Origin: Bradyrhizobium sp. 138
GTDB lineage: Bacteria > Pseudomonadota > Alphaproteobacteria > Rhizobiales > Xanthobacteraceae
DNA: 64,000 nt
NCBI RefSeq assembly: GCF_023074075.1
Contig: NZ_JADPKT010000002.1
Location: 1 to 64,000, forward strand
Reading direction: 5' to 3'
The notes beneath the pieces were generated by a model, which made no database searches, had not been told where the DNA came from, and saw only the letters and a program-made list of their open reading frames with translations. A program made the translations under genes and the position numbers. Positions 9,434-18,398 of the stretch are shown piece after piece; the stretch's first letter is position 1; each line of letters starts with the position of its first letter.

Positions 9434-11125
9434 TTATCGCACAGGCCTCACCGGGGCCGAGAGCTTGTCCGTGCGATCGCGTTCGGTCATGTCGACCACC
9501 GTCTCCATCGGCGCGGTCAGCTCATAGACGTAGGAGACGTCGGTGAAATAGCGTTTGGCGGTGCCACCGAGCGCCTCGGGGGCGACACGATCGAGCAGGA
9601 TCAGGCCGAAATCGGAATCGGGGCGGCGCGTCGCCTCGCTGGTGTTGAGCTCCTCCCAGCGAAAATGGAAGACCTCGCTGGGCTCATCGCCCGTCACCGT
9701 CCAGCTGGCGGTGATGTGCGGATGCTTTCCGACCAGCGACAGGCCCTCGTCGGAATGCGAGGCCAGTTCGAAGAACAGCAGCGAGAGGCTCTGCGCCGCG
9801 CGCGCGCTGACGGCGATGTCGGGACCGGTCACGGCGATGCGATCGGCATGCGGAATGGCGCGTGCCTCGAACAAGCCCTTCAGCTTGACCCCCTGCCATT
9901 GGCTCTCGCTGAGCAGGGAGACCACGTTCGACATGGCGTGGATGCGGCCGATCAGAAGCTCGCGGGCGACGTCGATGTCCGAGCCGTGACGCAAGGTGCG
10001 CGTCACGATCGACTGGATGACCGCAAGGATGTTCTTGACCCGGTGGTTGAGCTCGTCGATCACCGCGGTCAGCCGGCGCTCGAAGCCGATTCTGACCTGG
10101 ATTTCCCTGCTGAGCCGCAGATTGTTGTAGGCGACATAGCCGAACAGACCGCACACCATCGCAGTGATCGCAAAGCCGATCGCCGCCACGATGATCGCGG
10201 TCTGCTCGGCACGACGCACCGAGTTGGTTTTCGCGTAGTAGCCGAGCTGCCAATCACGGCCACCGAAGCTCACCGTGCGGGTTGCCGACGGCGCCGGTCC
10301 GTCCACCAACGCCCTGCGCGTCGAAACCACGCCCTGGTCGTTGGCGATCAGCTCACCGCCTTCCTTGCGTGGATCCCTGAGCGCGACCGAGAACAACGAC
10401 ATGTCGTCATTGGTCAACATCAGCGAGGCGAGCTCGTAGGAGAACGTGACGAACCCGGCCGGCTCGGTTGCCCCTTCGGGAATGACGGGTGCGGCCACGA
10501 TGACGCCGATCGGCCCGTTTGCATGCAGCAGCGGAAGCGGGTCCGAAGCTATCGACCTCTTCTCGATCCGGGCGCGCGTCAGCATGGCGCTGCTAATCTG
10601 GTCCTGATCGTAACTGCGGCCCGGCAGAGCCTTGGTCTCGTCGCTGCGCGGTTCGAGATCCAACAGCACGTCGATCGGCTGGGTGATCTCGGCCGGATTG
10701 ATCGGCTTGTCGTCATAGGTGCGGATCTTCGGATTCGGGAAGCCGGCGCCGCCAATGGCAGCCTGCGCCGCCGTAAGCTCGTTTGGCTTCAGCCGGGCGA
10801 TCCAGCCCGCCACCACGAAATCCGTCTTGAAGGCGTAGATGGCCGAGCGCAGCGGCTCCAGCATGTTTGGCTTGATCACGGATGGCGTGCGGAACAGGCC
10901 TGAAGCGACGCGTGCGAGCAGTTCGCGCTCGGTGAGCCGATCCTGGACCAGGCTGGCATGAACGTCGATCGCACGCGCGAGCGCGATCCGGTCCAGCGCG
11001 AGCTCCTGGTCGTGGACGCGATAGGCCGCAAGCCCGGAGAGCAAGGCTCCGAGCAGAGCGATGAAACCGATGATGAAACCCAGCCGGACCACGCGACTAC
11101 TCAGGCGAACGCAGGAGGTCGGCAA
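9434..11125 (-). CDS. HWE-family sensor histidine kinase with CHASE domain
   Basis: 563 residues. TM1 is at about 14-35, followed by a periplasmic CHASE-like region (40-300, with a YDQDQIS block), TM2 at about 307-330, then the kinase core. The phospho-acceptor box ELNHRVKNILAVIQSI has His at about 361, and the WxE (RWEEL) and GLILLD...LGG boxes are present. The N-box reads ELASHSDEG rather than the usual ELATNAxKYG, so the metal-binding Asn appears replaced. The start is uncertain: TTG 11125 has no clear RBS, and GTG 11092 is possible. No response regulator is adjacent. Confidence 0.85.
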   Translation of the reverse strand: MPTSCVRLSSRVVRLGFIIGFIALLGALLSGLAAYRVHDQELALDRIALARAIDVHASLVQDRLTERELLARVASGLFRTPSVIKPNMLEPLRSAIYAFKTDFVVAGWIARLKPNELTAAQAAIGGAGFPNPKIRTYDDKPINPAEITQPIDVLLDLEPRSDETKALPGRSYDQDQISSAMLTRARIEKRSIASDPLPLLHANGPIGVIVAAPVIPEGATEPAGFVTFSYELASLMLTNDDMSLFSVALRDPRKEGGELIANDQGVVSTRRALVDGPAPSATRTVSFGGRDWQLGYYAKTNSVRRAEQTAIIVAAIGFAITAMVCGLFGYVAYNNLRLSREIQVRIGFERRLTAVIDELNHRVKNILAVIQSIVTRTLRHGSDIDVARELLIGRIHAMSNVVSLLSESQWQGVKLKGLFEARAIPHADRIAVTGPDIAVSARAAQSLSLLFFELASHSDEGLSLVGKHPHITASWTVTGDEPSEVFHFRWEELNTSEATRRPDSDFGLILLDRVAPEALGGTAKRYFTDVSYVYELTAPMETVVDMTERDRTDKLSAPVRPVR

Positions 11126-11386
11126 TAAACAAGGAGCATATGAGCGCCGTTCGAACGGCCACGTGCCGAAACAGGGTGAACCCCAGTGGCGGAGATAATG
11201 GAGGAGGAGACATCGGTACGCAACGTAGGTCGCCTGAAAAGCTTAATCCGTCCGGCCGATGGTCTGGCCGGGATGGATTGCCCGGGCGCCGGAGGTAACC
11301 AATCGCCGTGTCCGAAATTTGTTCCGTAGTTGCGGCTCGACCCCAAGGTTAACGGCGAAAAACGCGTGCGCCAAGTCGTCGCGCCG

Positions 11387-12010
11387 TCAGCCTGCCCGTT
11401 TCAAGCCGCCTTTGGCCTCGATGAAGCCGACGATGCGGTCAAGCCCCTCGCTCTTCTTCAGGTTGGTCATGACGAAAGGCCGCTCGCCGCGCATGCGCCT
11501 GGCATCCGTGTCCATCTTCTCCAGGGAGGCGCCGACATGGGGGGCGAGGTCGATCTTGTTGATGACCAGAAGGTCGGACCGGGTGATGCCGGGGCCGCCC
11601 TTGGACGGGATCTTGTCGCCGGCGGCGACGTCGATCACGTAGATGGTCAGGTCGGCCAGCTCCGGGGAAAAAGTGGCAGCGAGATTGTCGCCGCCGGACT
11701 CGATCAGCACGAGATCGAGCCCGGGAAACTTGGCGCGCATGTCCGCGACCGCAGCGAGATTCATCGAAGCATCCTCGCGGATCGCGGTGTGCGGGCAGCC
11801 GCCGGTCTCGACGCCGGCAATGCGGTCCGCCGAAAGCGAGCCCGAACGCACCAGGAACTCCGCATCCCATTTGGTGTAGATGTCGTTGGTGATCGCGGCG
11901 ATGTCATAGCGTTCGCGCATGGTCTTGCAGAGCAGGTCCATCAGCGCGGTCTTGCCCGATCCGACCGGGCCGCCGACGCCGACACGCAGGGGGCCGTGAG
12001 ATTTCGACAT
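11387..12010 (-). CDS. ureG: Urease accessory GTPase UreG
   Basis: 207-residue SIMIBI-class GTPase that supplies the energy for nickel insertion into urease. It has the P-loop GPVGSGKT (about residues 14-21), the metal-binding CPH in [13 protein letters not shown], the [12 protein letters not shown] switch region and the guanine-specificity motif NKID. Last gene of the urt-ure operon, 41 bases after ureF. It lacks the His-rich N-terminal stretch found in some UreGs; in this operon that feature is in UreE. Confidence 0.97.
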   Translation of the reverse strand: MSKSHGPLRVGVGGPVGSGKTALMDLLCKTMRERYDIAAITNDIYTKWDAEFLVRSGSLSADRIAGVETGGCPHTAIREDASMNLAAVADMRAKFPGLDLVLIESGGDNLAATFSPELADLTIYVIDVAAGDKIPSKGGPGITRSDLLVINKIDLAPHVGASLEKMDTDARRMRGERPFVMTNLKKSEGLDRIVGFIEAKGGLKRAG

Positions 12011-12051
12011 GGTATTCGCTCGCTCTCGAGAGGTTGAAGGCCGCTTCGCTG

Positions 12052-12774
12052 TCACGACCGGAACAGCCGCGTGTATTGTGTCTCGTGCCGCAGGCTGGCG
12101 AGATCGGCGCGGAAGGTCGCGCTGCCGAGATCGTCCAATGTCGCATTCAGCGCACGATCGGCGGTCGCGGCCACAGCGGCTTCCAGCCTCACCAGCACGC
12201 GCTGGCTGTCGGTCTGGCCGAGCGGAATGAGACGGCTGGCCGCCGAAATCCAGTTCGAGACCAGCGCATGCAGGAAGGCATGCAGCGTCGGCGCCAGCGG
12301 CACACCGTGCATAGCGGCAACCACTCCGACCGCGACCGGATAGACCAGGGATGTGCGGCATGCCGCAACCATGGCATCCAGCCCGTCGGTATCCCATGCG
12401 GCGCGGGCGATGTCGATGAAGGCGCGGCCCTGCGAGCTCGTCTCCAGCTGCCGCTCGCGCGACGGCACGAAGGCGGCAGCGAGCTCGGCGATATCGTTCA
12501 AAGTGGTCTCCTCGCCCGCCTCCGTAGCGCGATAGGCGTGGACCAGGAACGTCGCATCGCAAAAGCCCGAGCCGTCACCGAGCATCGCATCGAGCCAGTC
12601 GGCCAGCGTCGCGGTGTCGGTGATGTCGCCGGCCTCGACCGCCCATTCGATGCCGCTGGAGTAGGAGAATCCGCCGACCGGGAATGCCGGCGACAACCAG
12701 GTCATCAACCGGTACAGCGCCGCCGCCTCGCGCTCGGCGAGGCCACCGGCACGGACCGGCTCATTTGTGGTCAT
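12052..12774 (-). CDS. ureF: Urease accessory protein UreF
   Basis: 240-residue helical chaperone that binds UreD and acts as the GTPase-regulating partner of UreG in urease activation. Typical blocks: [20 protein letters not shown] near the N-terminus, LVYPVAVG and the C-terminal YTRLFRS. The start overlaps the end of ureE by 14 bases; ATG 12774 or 12780 are both possible. A long open extension upstream is the antisense-like reading of the ureE His-codon tract and is not part of the protein. Confidence 0.94.
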   Translation of the reverse strand: MTTNEPVRAGGLAEREAAALYRLMTWLSPAFPVGGFSYSSGIEWAVEAGDITDTATLADWLDAMLGDGSGFCDATFLVHAYRATEAGEETTLNDIAELAAAFVPSRERQLETSSQGRAFIDIARAAWDTDGLDAMVAACRTSLVYPVAVGVVAAMHGVPLAPTLHAFLHALVSNWISAASRLIPLGQTDSQRVLVRLEAAVAATADRALNATLDDLGSATFRADLASLRHETQYTRLFRS

Positions 12775-13375
12775 GAGCATGCGTGTGGCCGTGGTGATGG
12801 TCGGGGTGGTCGCAATGCTCGTCGTGGTGATGGTCGTGACCATGGTCATGCGCGGCATGACCATGGTGGTGGTGATCATGGTGATCGTGATGGCCGTGAT
12901 CGTGATGCGCATGGTCGTCGTGGCCATGCGCGTGGCCGGCATCGGCATAGGCGCCGCCTTCGGGATCGAACGGCGCCTCGATCTCGATCACGCGCGCGCC
13001 AAGCCCCTTCACCATCGCTTCGATGACGTGGTCGCGGCGGATGCGCAAGGCCTTGGCCATGATCTGGGTCGGCAGATGGCGGTTGCCGAGATGCCAGCCG
13101 ACGCGGATGAGATGGTGCGGATCGCGGCCGCGGATCTCCAGCAGCGACTCGGGCGCCGCGACCACCTCCACCAGCCTTCCGTCCTCCAGCACCAGCGCGT
13201 CGCCGCCGCGTAGCGCGACGGCATGCTCCAGGTCGAGCAGGAATTCGAGCCCCCGCGTCCCCGTCATCGCCATGCGGCGGCGGTGCCGATCGTCGAAATC
13301 GAGCACGACCGTGTCCGCTGGCGCTTCCGTGAAGCGGTGCTGTCCCCTAACCTGCGTCGCCCGGATCATTCGCAT
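12761..13375 (-). CDS. ureE: Urease nickel metallochaperone UreE with long His-rich tail
   Basis: 204 residues. The N-terminal UreE fold (about 1-140) includes [20 protein letters not shown] and [14 protein letters not shown], which holds the conserved metal-site His. The last 60 or so residues (from [15 protein letters not shown]) contain about 31 His plus many Asp and one Cys: a large Ni(II)-binding or storage tail. UreE delivers nickel to the UreDFG-apoenzyme complex. Starts 8 bases after the ABM gene. Confidence 0.96.
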   Translation of the reverse strand: MRMIRATQVRGQHRFTEAPADTVVLDFDDRHRRRMAMTGTRGLEFLLDLEHAVALRGGDALVLEDGRLVEVVAAPESLLEIRGRDPHHLIRVGWHLGNRHLPTQIMAKALRIRRDHVIEAMVKGLGARVIEIEAPFDPEGGAYADAGHAHGHDDHAHHDHGHHDHHDHHHHGHAAHDHGHDHHHDEHCDHPDHHHGHTHAHDHK

Positions 13376-13383
13376 TTACCCTG

Positions 13384-13683
13384 TTACCGTGTCTCGACCT
13401 TCTCGGGCGTGATCACTTCGATCTTCGGCGGCGCCGTGAAGCACTTCACCGCGACGCGGCCGAACGTCTTCATATGTTCCATGCCACGGTGCGGCACCAG
13501 CGCCTCGGCATTCTCCCACTGCTCGACGAACACCATCTTGGCAGGATCGGTGACGCTCTCATGCAGATCATAGGCGATATTGCCGGGCTCCTTCCGGGTC
13601 TCCTTGATGCAGGCGGTGGCCGCAGCAATGAATTCGGCGCGCGTTTCGGGCTTGATGGTCAGGGTGGCAACGACATAGATCAC
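13384..13683 (-). CDS. ABM-domain quinol monooxygenase-like protein
   Basis: 99-residue ferredoxin-like dimeric protein of the antibiotic biosynthesis monooxygenase (ABM/YgiN) superfamily: MIYVVATLTIKPETRAEF, the KEPGNIAYDLHES segment and VFVEQWENAEAL. Family members act on quinols or heme-like substrates or are of unknown function. It is embedded between ureC and ureE, only 8 bases before ureE, so it is part of the urease operon. A direct link to urease maturation is not established. Confidence 0.88.
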   Translation of the reverse strand: MIYVVATLTIKPETRAEFIAAATACIKETRKEPGNIAYDLHESVTDPAKMVFVEQWENAEALVPHRGMEHMKTFGRVAVKCFTAPPKIEVITPEKVETR

Positions 13684-13782
13684 GAGAAATCCTCCCGGCT
13701 TTTCTTCTGGCTTCAGATACCGGGCGCGACATTAGACCAGCCGGGATCGAACTCAAAACCGGAAAAGCCTCCCTGGACATGC

Positions 13783-13803
13783 GCCCAGGATATATTCCTG
13801 GGC
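13783..13803 (-). promoter_or_regulatory. Intercistronic hairpin between ureC and the ABM gene
   Basis: Perfect 8-bp stem GCCCAGGA/TCCTGGGC with a 5-nt AT loop in the 138-bp gap after ureC. There is no immediate U-tract on the transcribed side, so it may be an RNA processing or stabilising element, or a weak attenuator, rather than a terminator. Confidence 0.5.
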
Positions 13804-13821
13804 ATGCGTTGAGGCGCTATT

Positions 13822-15537
13822 TCAGTACATGAAATATCGCTGCGCCATCGGCAGCACCTCGGCAGGCGCACAGGTGAGCAGCTCGCCGTCGGCGCGCACC
13901 TCATAGGTCTCCGGATCGACCTCGATGTTGGGCGTGGCGTCGTTGTGGATCATGCTCTTCTTGGAGATCTTGCCGCGGGTGTTCTGGACCGCATAGAGCT
14001 TCTTGTCGATGCCGAGCTTTCGCGCCAGGCCGCCAGTGATCGCGGCCTTCGAGGTGAACACCACGGAGGATGCCGTGCGCGCCTTGCCGAAGGCACCGAA
14101 CATCGGCTGATAGTGCACCGGCTGCGGCGTCGGGATCGAGGCATTCGGATCGCCCATCGGCGCGGCGACGATGCTGCCGCCCTTGACGATGCAGTCCGGC
14201 TTGACGCCGAAGAAAGCGGGCGACCACAGCACGAGATCGGCGAGCTTGCCCTTCTCGACCGAGCCGATCAGCTTCGACACGCCGTGCGCAATGGCGGGGT
14301 TGATCGTGTACTTGGCGATGTAGCGCTTGACGCGGAAATTGTCGTTGTCCTTGCCCTTGTCCTGCGGCAGCGAGCCACGCTGCTTCTTCATCTTGTCGGC
14401 GGTCTGCCAGGTCCGGATGATGACCTCGCCGAGACGGCCCATCGCCTGGGAGTCCGAGGACATCATCGAGAGCGCACCGAGGTCGTGCAGGATGTCTTCG
14501 GCCGCGATGGTTTCCTTCCGGATACGGCTCTCGGCGAAGGCCAGATCTTCCGCGATCGAGGGATCGAGGTGGTGACACACCATCAGCATGTCCAGATGCT
14601 CGTCGATGGTGTTGCGGGTGAAGGGCCGCGTCGGGTTGGTCGAGGACGGCAGCACGTTCTTCAGGCCGGCGACCTTGATGATGTCAGGGGCGTGACCGCC
14701 GCCCGCGCCTTCAGTATGGAAGGCGTGGATGGTGCGGCCCTTGAACGCCTTGATCGTGTCCTCGACGAAGCCGGACTCGTTCAGCGTATCGGTGTGGATC
14801 ATCACCTGGATGTCGTGAGCGTCGGCCACCGACAGGCAGTTGTCGATCGCCGCCGGCGTCGTGCCCCAATCCTCATGCAGCTTCAGCGCGCAGGCGCCGG
14901 CCTTGATCATCTCGACCAGCGCGGCCGGGCGCGATGCGTTGCCCTTGCCGGAAATGCCGAGATTGACCGGGAAGGCGTCGAACGACTGGATCATCCGTCC
15001 CATGTGCCACGGCCCCGGCGTGCAGGTGGTGGCGAAGGTGCCGTGGGAGGGGCCGGTGCCGCCGCCCAGCATCGAGGTGACGCCGCTCATGAGCGCGTGC
15101 TCGATCTGCTGCGGGCAGATGAAATGGATGTGGCTGTCGAAGCCGCCGGCGGTGAGGATCTTGCCCTCGCCCGCGATCACGTCAGTGCCGGGACCGATGA
15201 TGATGGTCACGCCGGGCTGGATGTCGGGATTGCCGGCCTTGCCGATGCCGGCGATCATGCCGTCCTTGATGGCGACGTCGGCCTTCACGATGCCCCAGTG
15301 ATCGACGATCAGCGCATTGGTGATGACAGTGTCGGCCGCGCCCTGCTTGTTGGTGACCTGCGACTGCCCCATGCCGTCGCGGATCACCTTGCCGCCACCG
15401 AACTTCACCTCCTCGCCATAGGTGGTGAAGTCCTTCTCGACCTCGATGATGAGGTCGGTGTCGGCCAGCCGCACCTTGTCGCCGGTGGTCGGGCCGAACA
15501 TGTCGGCATAGACGGAACGCTTCATCTTGACGGACAT
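13822..15537 (-). CDS. ureC: Urease alpha (catalytic) subunit
   Basis: 571-residue catalytic subunit that hydrolyses urea to ammonia and carbamate at a di-nickel centre. Visible active-site features are the nickel ligands in [12 protein letters not shown], the carbamylated Lys at about 219 in [10 protein letters not shown], the metal-binding MIHTDTLNE and [12 protein letters not shown] blocks, and the mobile-flap MVCHHLDP segment. Start: ATG 15537 follows GTG 15540; the canonical [11 protein letters not shown] begins four codons later. Ends with the typical RYFMY. Separated from ureB by the small HD hydrolase gene. Confidence 0.98.
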   Translation of the reverse strand: MSVKMKRSVYADMFGPTTGDKVRLADTDLIIEVEKDFTTYGEEVKFGGGKVIRDGMGQSQVTNKQGAADTVITNALIVDHWGIVKADVAIKDGMIAGIGKAGNPDIQPGVTIIIGPGTDVIAGEGKILTAGGFDSHIHFICPQQIEHALMSGVTSMLGGGTGPSHGTFATTCTPGPWHMGRMIQSFDAFPVNLGISGKGNASRPAALVEMIKAGACALKLHEDWGTTPAAIDNCLSVADAHDIQVMIHTDTLNESGFVEDTIKAFKGRTIHAFHTEGAGGGHAPDIIKVAGLKNVLPSSTNPTRPFTRNTIDEHLDMLMVCHHLDPSIAEDLAFAESRIRKETIAAEDILHDLGALSMMSSDSQAMGRLGEVIIRTWQTADKMKKQRGSLPQDKGKDNDNFRVKRYIAKYTINPAIAHGVSKLIGSVEKGKLADLVLWSPAFFGVKPDCIVKGGSIVAAPMGDPNASIPTPQPVHYQPMFGAFGKARTASSVVFTSKAAITGGLARKLGIDKKLYAVQNTRGKISKKSMIHNDATPNIEVDPETYEVRADGELLTCAPAEVLPMAQRYFMY

Positions 15538-15571
15538 CACAAGCCCCGTTTGCGTTTGAATGTTTGGTGGC

Positions 15572-16111
15572 TCACAGCAAGGCCTTCGCTGCTTTCACGG
15601 CATCATCGAATCTCTCGTCGAGCCAGGCATTGCCGCCGCGGCACCCCGCAACGACCTGCGCAGCCCAGCCGACGTAATCGGCGAGATCCTCGCGCTCCTC
15701 GACACTCGGGTCGGTTTGAATGCGCGCCCCTGTGTTGCTGATCTTGTCGGCGATCTTGATCAGCTTTGCGCCCGGCGATTTGTGCGGAGCGTCCTTGATC
15801 TGCTTCTGCCGCCGCTCGGCCTTCGGCAGGCTCATGTCGTCGGTGCATTCCGCGACGAGGGAAGCAACCCGCTCGGAAAACAGCTGCGCCAGCTCCTGGC
15901 GGGTCGTGTCGGTATCCTCGACGCAATCGTGCAGCCAGCCGGCGGCGACCAGTTCGGCGTCGACACCATCGGTCGCGGTTGCCAGCAGGTTCGCGACCTC
16001 GGCGAGATGATTGATGTAGGGCTCCTTGCCGCGCCCCTTGCGTGCCATTCCGTTGTGGCGATGCGCGGCGAGCTCGGCAGCTTCGGAGACGAGGCGAATG
16101 GGTGACAGCAT
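15572..16111 (-). CDS. MESH1-like small alarmone hydrolase (HD phosphohydrolase)
   Basis: 179-residue single-domain HD protein of the RelA/SpoT hydrolase family. The metal and catalytic positions are all in place: H35 (YINHLAEVA), H61-D62 and E65-D66 ([12 protein letters not shown]), D122 and N126 (IADKISNT). The [11 protein letters not shown] and [12 protein letters not shown] blocks also match. From memory these residue numbers coincide with human MESH1 (HDDC3), also about 179 residues, which hydrolyses (p)ppGpp and NADPH. No synthetase domain is present. It lies between ureB (57 bp) and ureC (34 bp), in the same direction, so it is almost certainly co-transcribed. Its link to urea use is unknown. 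Confidence 0.9.
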   Translation of the reverse strand: MLSPIRLVSEAAELAAHRHNGMARKGRGKEPYINHLAEVANLLATATDGVDAELVAAGWLHDCVEDTDTTRQELAQLFSERVASLVAECTDDMSLPKAERRQKQIKDAPHKSPGAKLIKIADKISNTGARIQTDPSVEEREDLADYVGWAAQVVAGCRGGNAWLDERFDDAVKAAKALL

Positions 16112-16168
16112 GGCAAAGACCTCCGTTTCCGCCTCAACGGTGCCGCGCCATGCTCGTTCCTGCCCAGC

Positions 16169-16474
16169 TCACAGCTTCCCCATGACGTCGCCGCGAAAGC
16201 CGTAGATCGTCTTCTTCCCCGCCATGGCGACGAGGTGGACGTCGCGGGTCTGGCCGGGTTCAAAGCGGACGGCGGTGCCGGCGGCGATGTCGAGACGCAT
16301 GCCGCGAGCTTTCTTGCGATCGAATTTCAGGGCCGGGTTGGTCTCGAAGAAATGATAGTGCGAGCCGACCTGGATCGGGCGGTCTCCGGTGTTGGCCACC
16401 GTCAGCGTCACGGTCTTGCGGCCGGCATTGAGCTCGATCTCGCCGTCCTGGATGAAGAGTTCGCCGGGGATCAT
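16169..16474 (-). CDS. ureB: Urease beta subunit
   Basis: 101-residue structural subunit with the typical start MIPGELFI, the [10 protein letters not shown] motif and ending FRGDVMGKL. It assembles with UreA and UreC into the (abc)3 urease. Starts 9 bases after ureA ends. Confidence 0.97.
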   Translation of the reverse strand: MIPGELFIQDGEIELNAGRKTVTLTVANTGDRPIQVGSHYHFFETNPALKFDRKKARGMRLDIAAGTAVRFEPGQTRDVHLVAMAGKKTIYGFRGDVMGKL

Positions 16475-16483
16475 GCTTTTCTC

Positions 16484-16786
16484 CTACCTGATCGGCTCGT
16501 GCACGGTGACGAGCTTGGTGCCATCCGGAAACGTCGCCTCGACCTGGATGTCGTGGATCATCTCGGGGATTCCCGGCATCACCTGATCGCGGGTCAGGAC
16601 CTGCGCGCCGGACTGCATCAGTTCGGCGACGGTGCGGCCGTCACGGGCGCCTTCGAGGATGAAGTCGGAGATGATCGCGATCGCCTCGGGATGGTTGAGC
16701 TTGACGCCGCGGTCCAGCCTGCGGCGGGCCACGATCGCCGCCATCGAGATCAGAAGCTTGTCCTTTTCGCGGGGAGACAGGTTCAT
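16484..16786 (-). CDS. ureA: Urease gamma subunit
   Basis: 100-residue gamma subunit: [41 protein letters not shown] split around the conserved NHPEA, and VTVHEPIR at the end. Same operon as ureB, preceded by three 13-bp tandem repeats. Confidence 0.97.
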   Translation of the reverse strand: MNLSPREKDKLLISMAAIVARRRLDRGVKLNHPEAIAIISDFILEGARDGRTVAELMQSGAQVLTRDQVMPGIPEMIHDIQVEATFPDGTKLVTVHEPIR

Positions 16787-16810
16787 GCAGAATCTCTTCC
16801 GTTCAACTCG

Positions 16811-16849
16811 TCAATTCAGCCAGTCAATTCAGCCAATCAGTTCAGCCAG
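16811..16849. repeat. Three tandem 13-bp units between ureD and ureA
   Basis: Units TCAATTCAGCCAG (16811-16823), TCAATTCAGCCAA (16824-16836) and TCAGTTCAGCCAG (16837-16849) as read on the + strand. The last unit contains the ureD stop codon and last codons, so the array seems to have arisen by duplicating the end of ureD into the ureD-ureA spacer. Confidence 0.85.
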
Positions 16850-17667
16850 AGCCGCGGCAGCGCCGCACCGGTGCGCGCCAGCACAGCCATCATGTCGGCG
16901 CGCAAGCGCGCCGCATCTTGGGCACAGAACCGCGCCATTGCAAAGCCATTCCACGCCGAGATTCCGACCTCGCCGGAGAATGAGTCCATGGCCTCGCGGA
17001 TACGCTCGACCAGGGCCTCGTCGCCGGGGACGATCAGGGCTGTGCCGATCGCGGCGCCGCCTTTGGCAACGGCGGATCGCCCAAGTTTTGCACCGATATC
17101 GCCGTCGAGCCTGACCGTCTCGGCGAACACGAGCTTGCCCCCACGATGCATCCGCCAGCAATCGACGAACTCACCCTGCTCCATCCGCTCGCCCATGGCG
17201 GTGCGGCCGAACACGACGATGTCGCAGAGCAGGAACGAAGCGTTCTCGTCGAGCGCGATGTCGAAGCGGCGGTGAACCTTGGCGCGGTCGAACAGGATGG
17301 TCTCCTGAGGCAGCCAGGCGAGATGCGCGCCCTCATCGACCTTCAATCCAACACCGAGCTGCGCCGCGGCCCCGGGCGCACGATAGACTTTTTCTGCCGC
17401 CGCCGTCGTCAATGTCAGCCGCGAACCTTGGCCCGCTGTGATGTCGATATCGAAACTGTCCCCACCGGCGACCCCGCCGGCCGTGTTGACGAACACACCA
17501 GACAGCCCCTCGCCTTCCGGCGAAGGAAAACGCACGCGCAGCGAGCCGGATTCATGCAAGATCCCGCGACGCGTCACGCCATCGCGCGCATGCACGTCGA
17601 AGCGCACCGCGCCGCGGGCCCGGTTGGCCTCGAACACCCCTGACGTAACTGAAAACTCGCTGCGCAT
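16837..17667 (-). CDS. ureD: Urease accessory protein UreD
   Basis: 276-residue accessory protein that docks on the apo-urease and recruits UreF-UreG for nickel insertion. It shows the family blocks TAGGVAGGDSFDID, TTAAAEKVYRA, LPQETILFD and WNGFAMARF. First urease gene after urtE (32-bp gap) and so the junction between the transporter and enzyme halves of the operon. Confidence 0.95.
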   Translation of the reverse strand: MRSEFSVTSGVFEANRARGAVRFDVHARDGVTRRGILHESGSLRVRFPSPEGEGLSGVFVNTAGGVAGGDSFDIDITAGQGSRLTLTTAAAEKVYRAPGAAAQLGVGLKVDEGAHLAWLPQETILFDRAKVHRRFDIALDENASFLLCDIVVFGRTAMGERMEQGEFVDCWRMHRGGKLVFAETVRLDGDIGAKLGRSAVAKGGAAIGTALIVPGDEALVERIREAMDSFSGEVGISAWNGFAMARFCAQDAARLRADMMAVLARTGAALPRLWLN

Positions 17668-17699
17668 CCGCCTCCCCAGCCGGTCGCGGCAGAATGGCC

Positions 17700-18395
17700 T
17701 TACAGCGCCATCTGGCGGCTGATCTCGCCCGGATCGAGATTGGAGCGGTCGCAGGTGAACTTCACCGCGCCGCGATCCATCACGGCGAAACTGTCGCCGA
17801 GTTCACAGGCAAAGTCGAGATATTGTTCGACCAGCACGATGGCGATGTTGCCAAGGTTGCGCAAATAAGAGATGGCGCGGCCGATGTCCTTGATGATCGA
17901 GGGCTGGATGCCCTCGGTCGGCTCGTCGAGCAGCAGCAGTTTTGGCCGCATCACCAGTGCGCGGCCGATCGCGAGCTGTTGTTGCTGGCCACCGGAGAGA
18001 TCGCCACCGCGCCGGCCGAGCATGGATTGCAGCACCGGAAACAACGAGAACACGTCGTCCGGAATGTGCTTGTCCTCGCGCTTGAGCGGACCGAAGCCGG
18101 TCTTGAGATTCTCTTCGACCGTCAGCAGCGGAAAGATCTCGCGGCCCTGCGGCACGAATCCGATGCCCTTGCGCGCTCGCTCATAGGGCTTCAGGCCGGT
18201 GATGTCGTTGCCGTCGAGCACGATCGCACCCGAGGAAATCGGATACTGCCCGACCATGGCGCGCAGCAGCGACGTCTTGCCGACGCCGTTACGTCCGAGC
18301 ACGCAAGTGACTTTGCCCGGCTCGGCCGCGATCGAGACGCCGCGCAGTGCCTGGGCAGCGCCGTAGAACAGGTTGATGTCCTTGACCTCAAGCAT
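17700..18395 (-). CDS. urtE: Urea ABC transporter ATPase UrtE
   Basis: 231-residue LivF-like ATPase: Walker A GRNGVGKTSLL, signature LSGGQQQQLAIGRAL, Walker B LLLLDEPTEG, and the family-typical GIQPSIIKDIG. Located at the membrane with UrtD as the motor of the urea importer. Starts 3 bases after urtD. Confidence 0.95.
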   Translation of the reverse strand: MLEVKDINLFYGAAQALRGVSIAAEPGKVTCVLGRNGVGKTSLLRAMVGQYPISSGAIVLDGNDITGLKPYERARKGIGFVPQGREIFPLLTVEENLKTGFGPLKREDKHIPDDVFSLFPVLQSMLGRRGGDLSGGQQQQLAIGRALVMRPKLLLLDEPTEGIQPSIIKDIGRAISYLRNLGNIAIVLVEQYLDFACELGDSFAVMDRGAVKFTCDRSNLDPGEISRQMAL

Positions 18396-18398
18396 CGT

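Noticed and set aside
11199-11330. A 43-codon + strand ORF between the sensor kinase and ureG.
   Set aside because: No RBS, no recognisable pattern; I considered a NepR-like anti-sigma protein because of the HWE kinase, but the sequence does not resemble one.
12767-13213. A + strand ORF that looks like a multi-pass membrane protein rich in Met and Val.
   Set aside because: It is the complement of the UreE His-codon tract: CAC/CAT and GAC codons read backward give GTG, ATG and GTC. Not a gene.
16811-16849. Possible CRISPR-like array (three regular short units).
   Set aside because: Units are 13 bp and contiguous with no spacers, and no cas genes are near.
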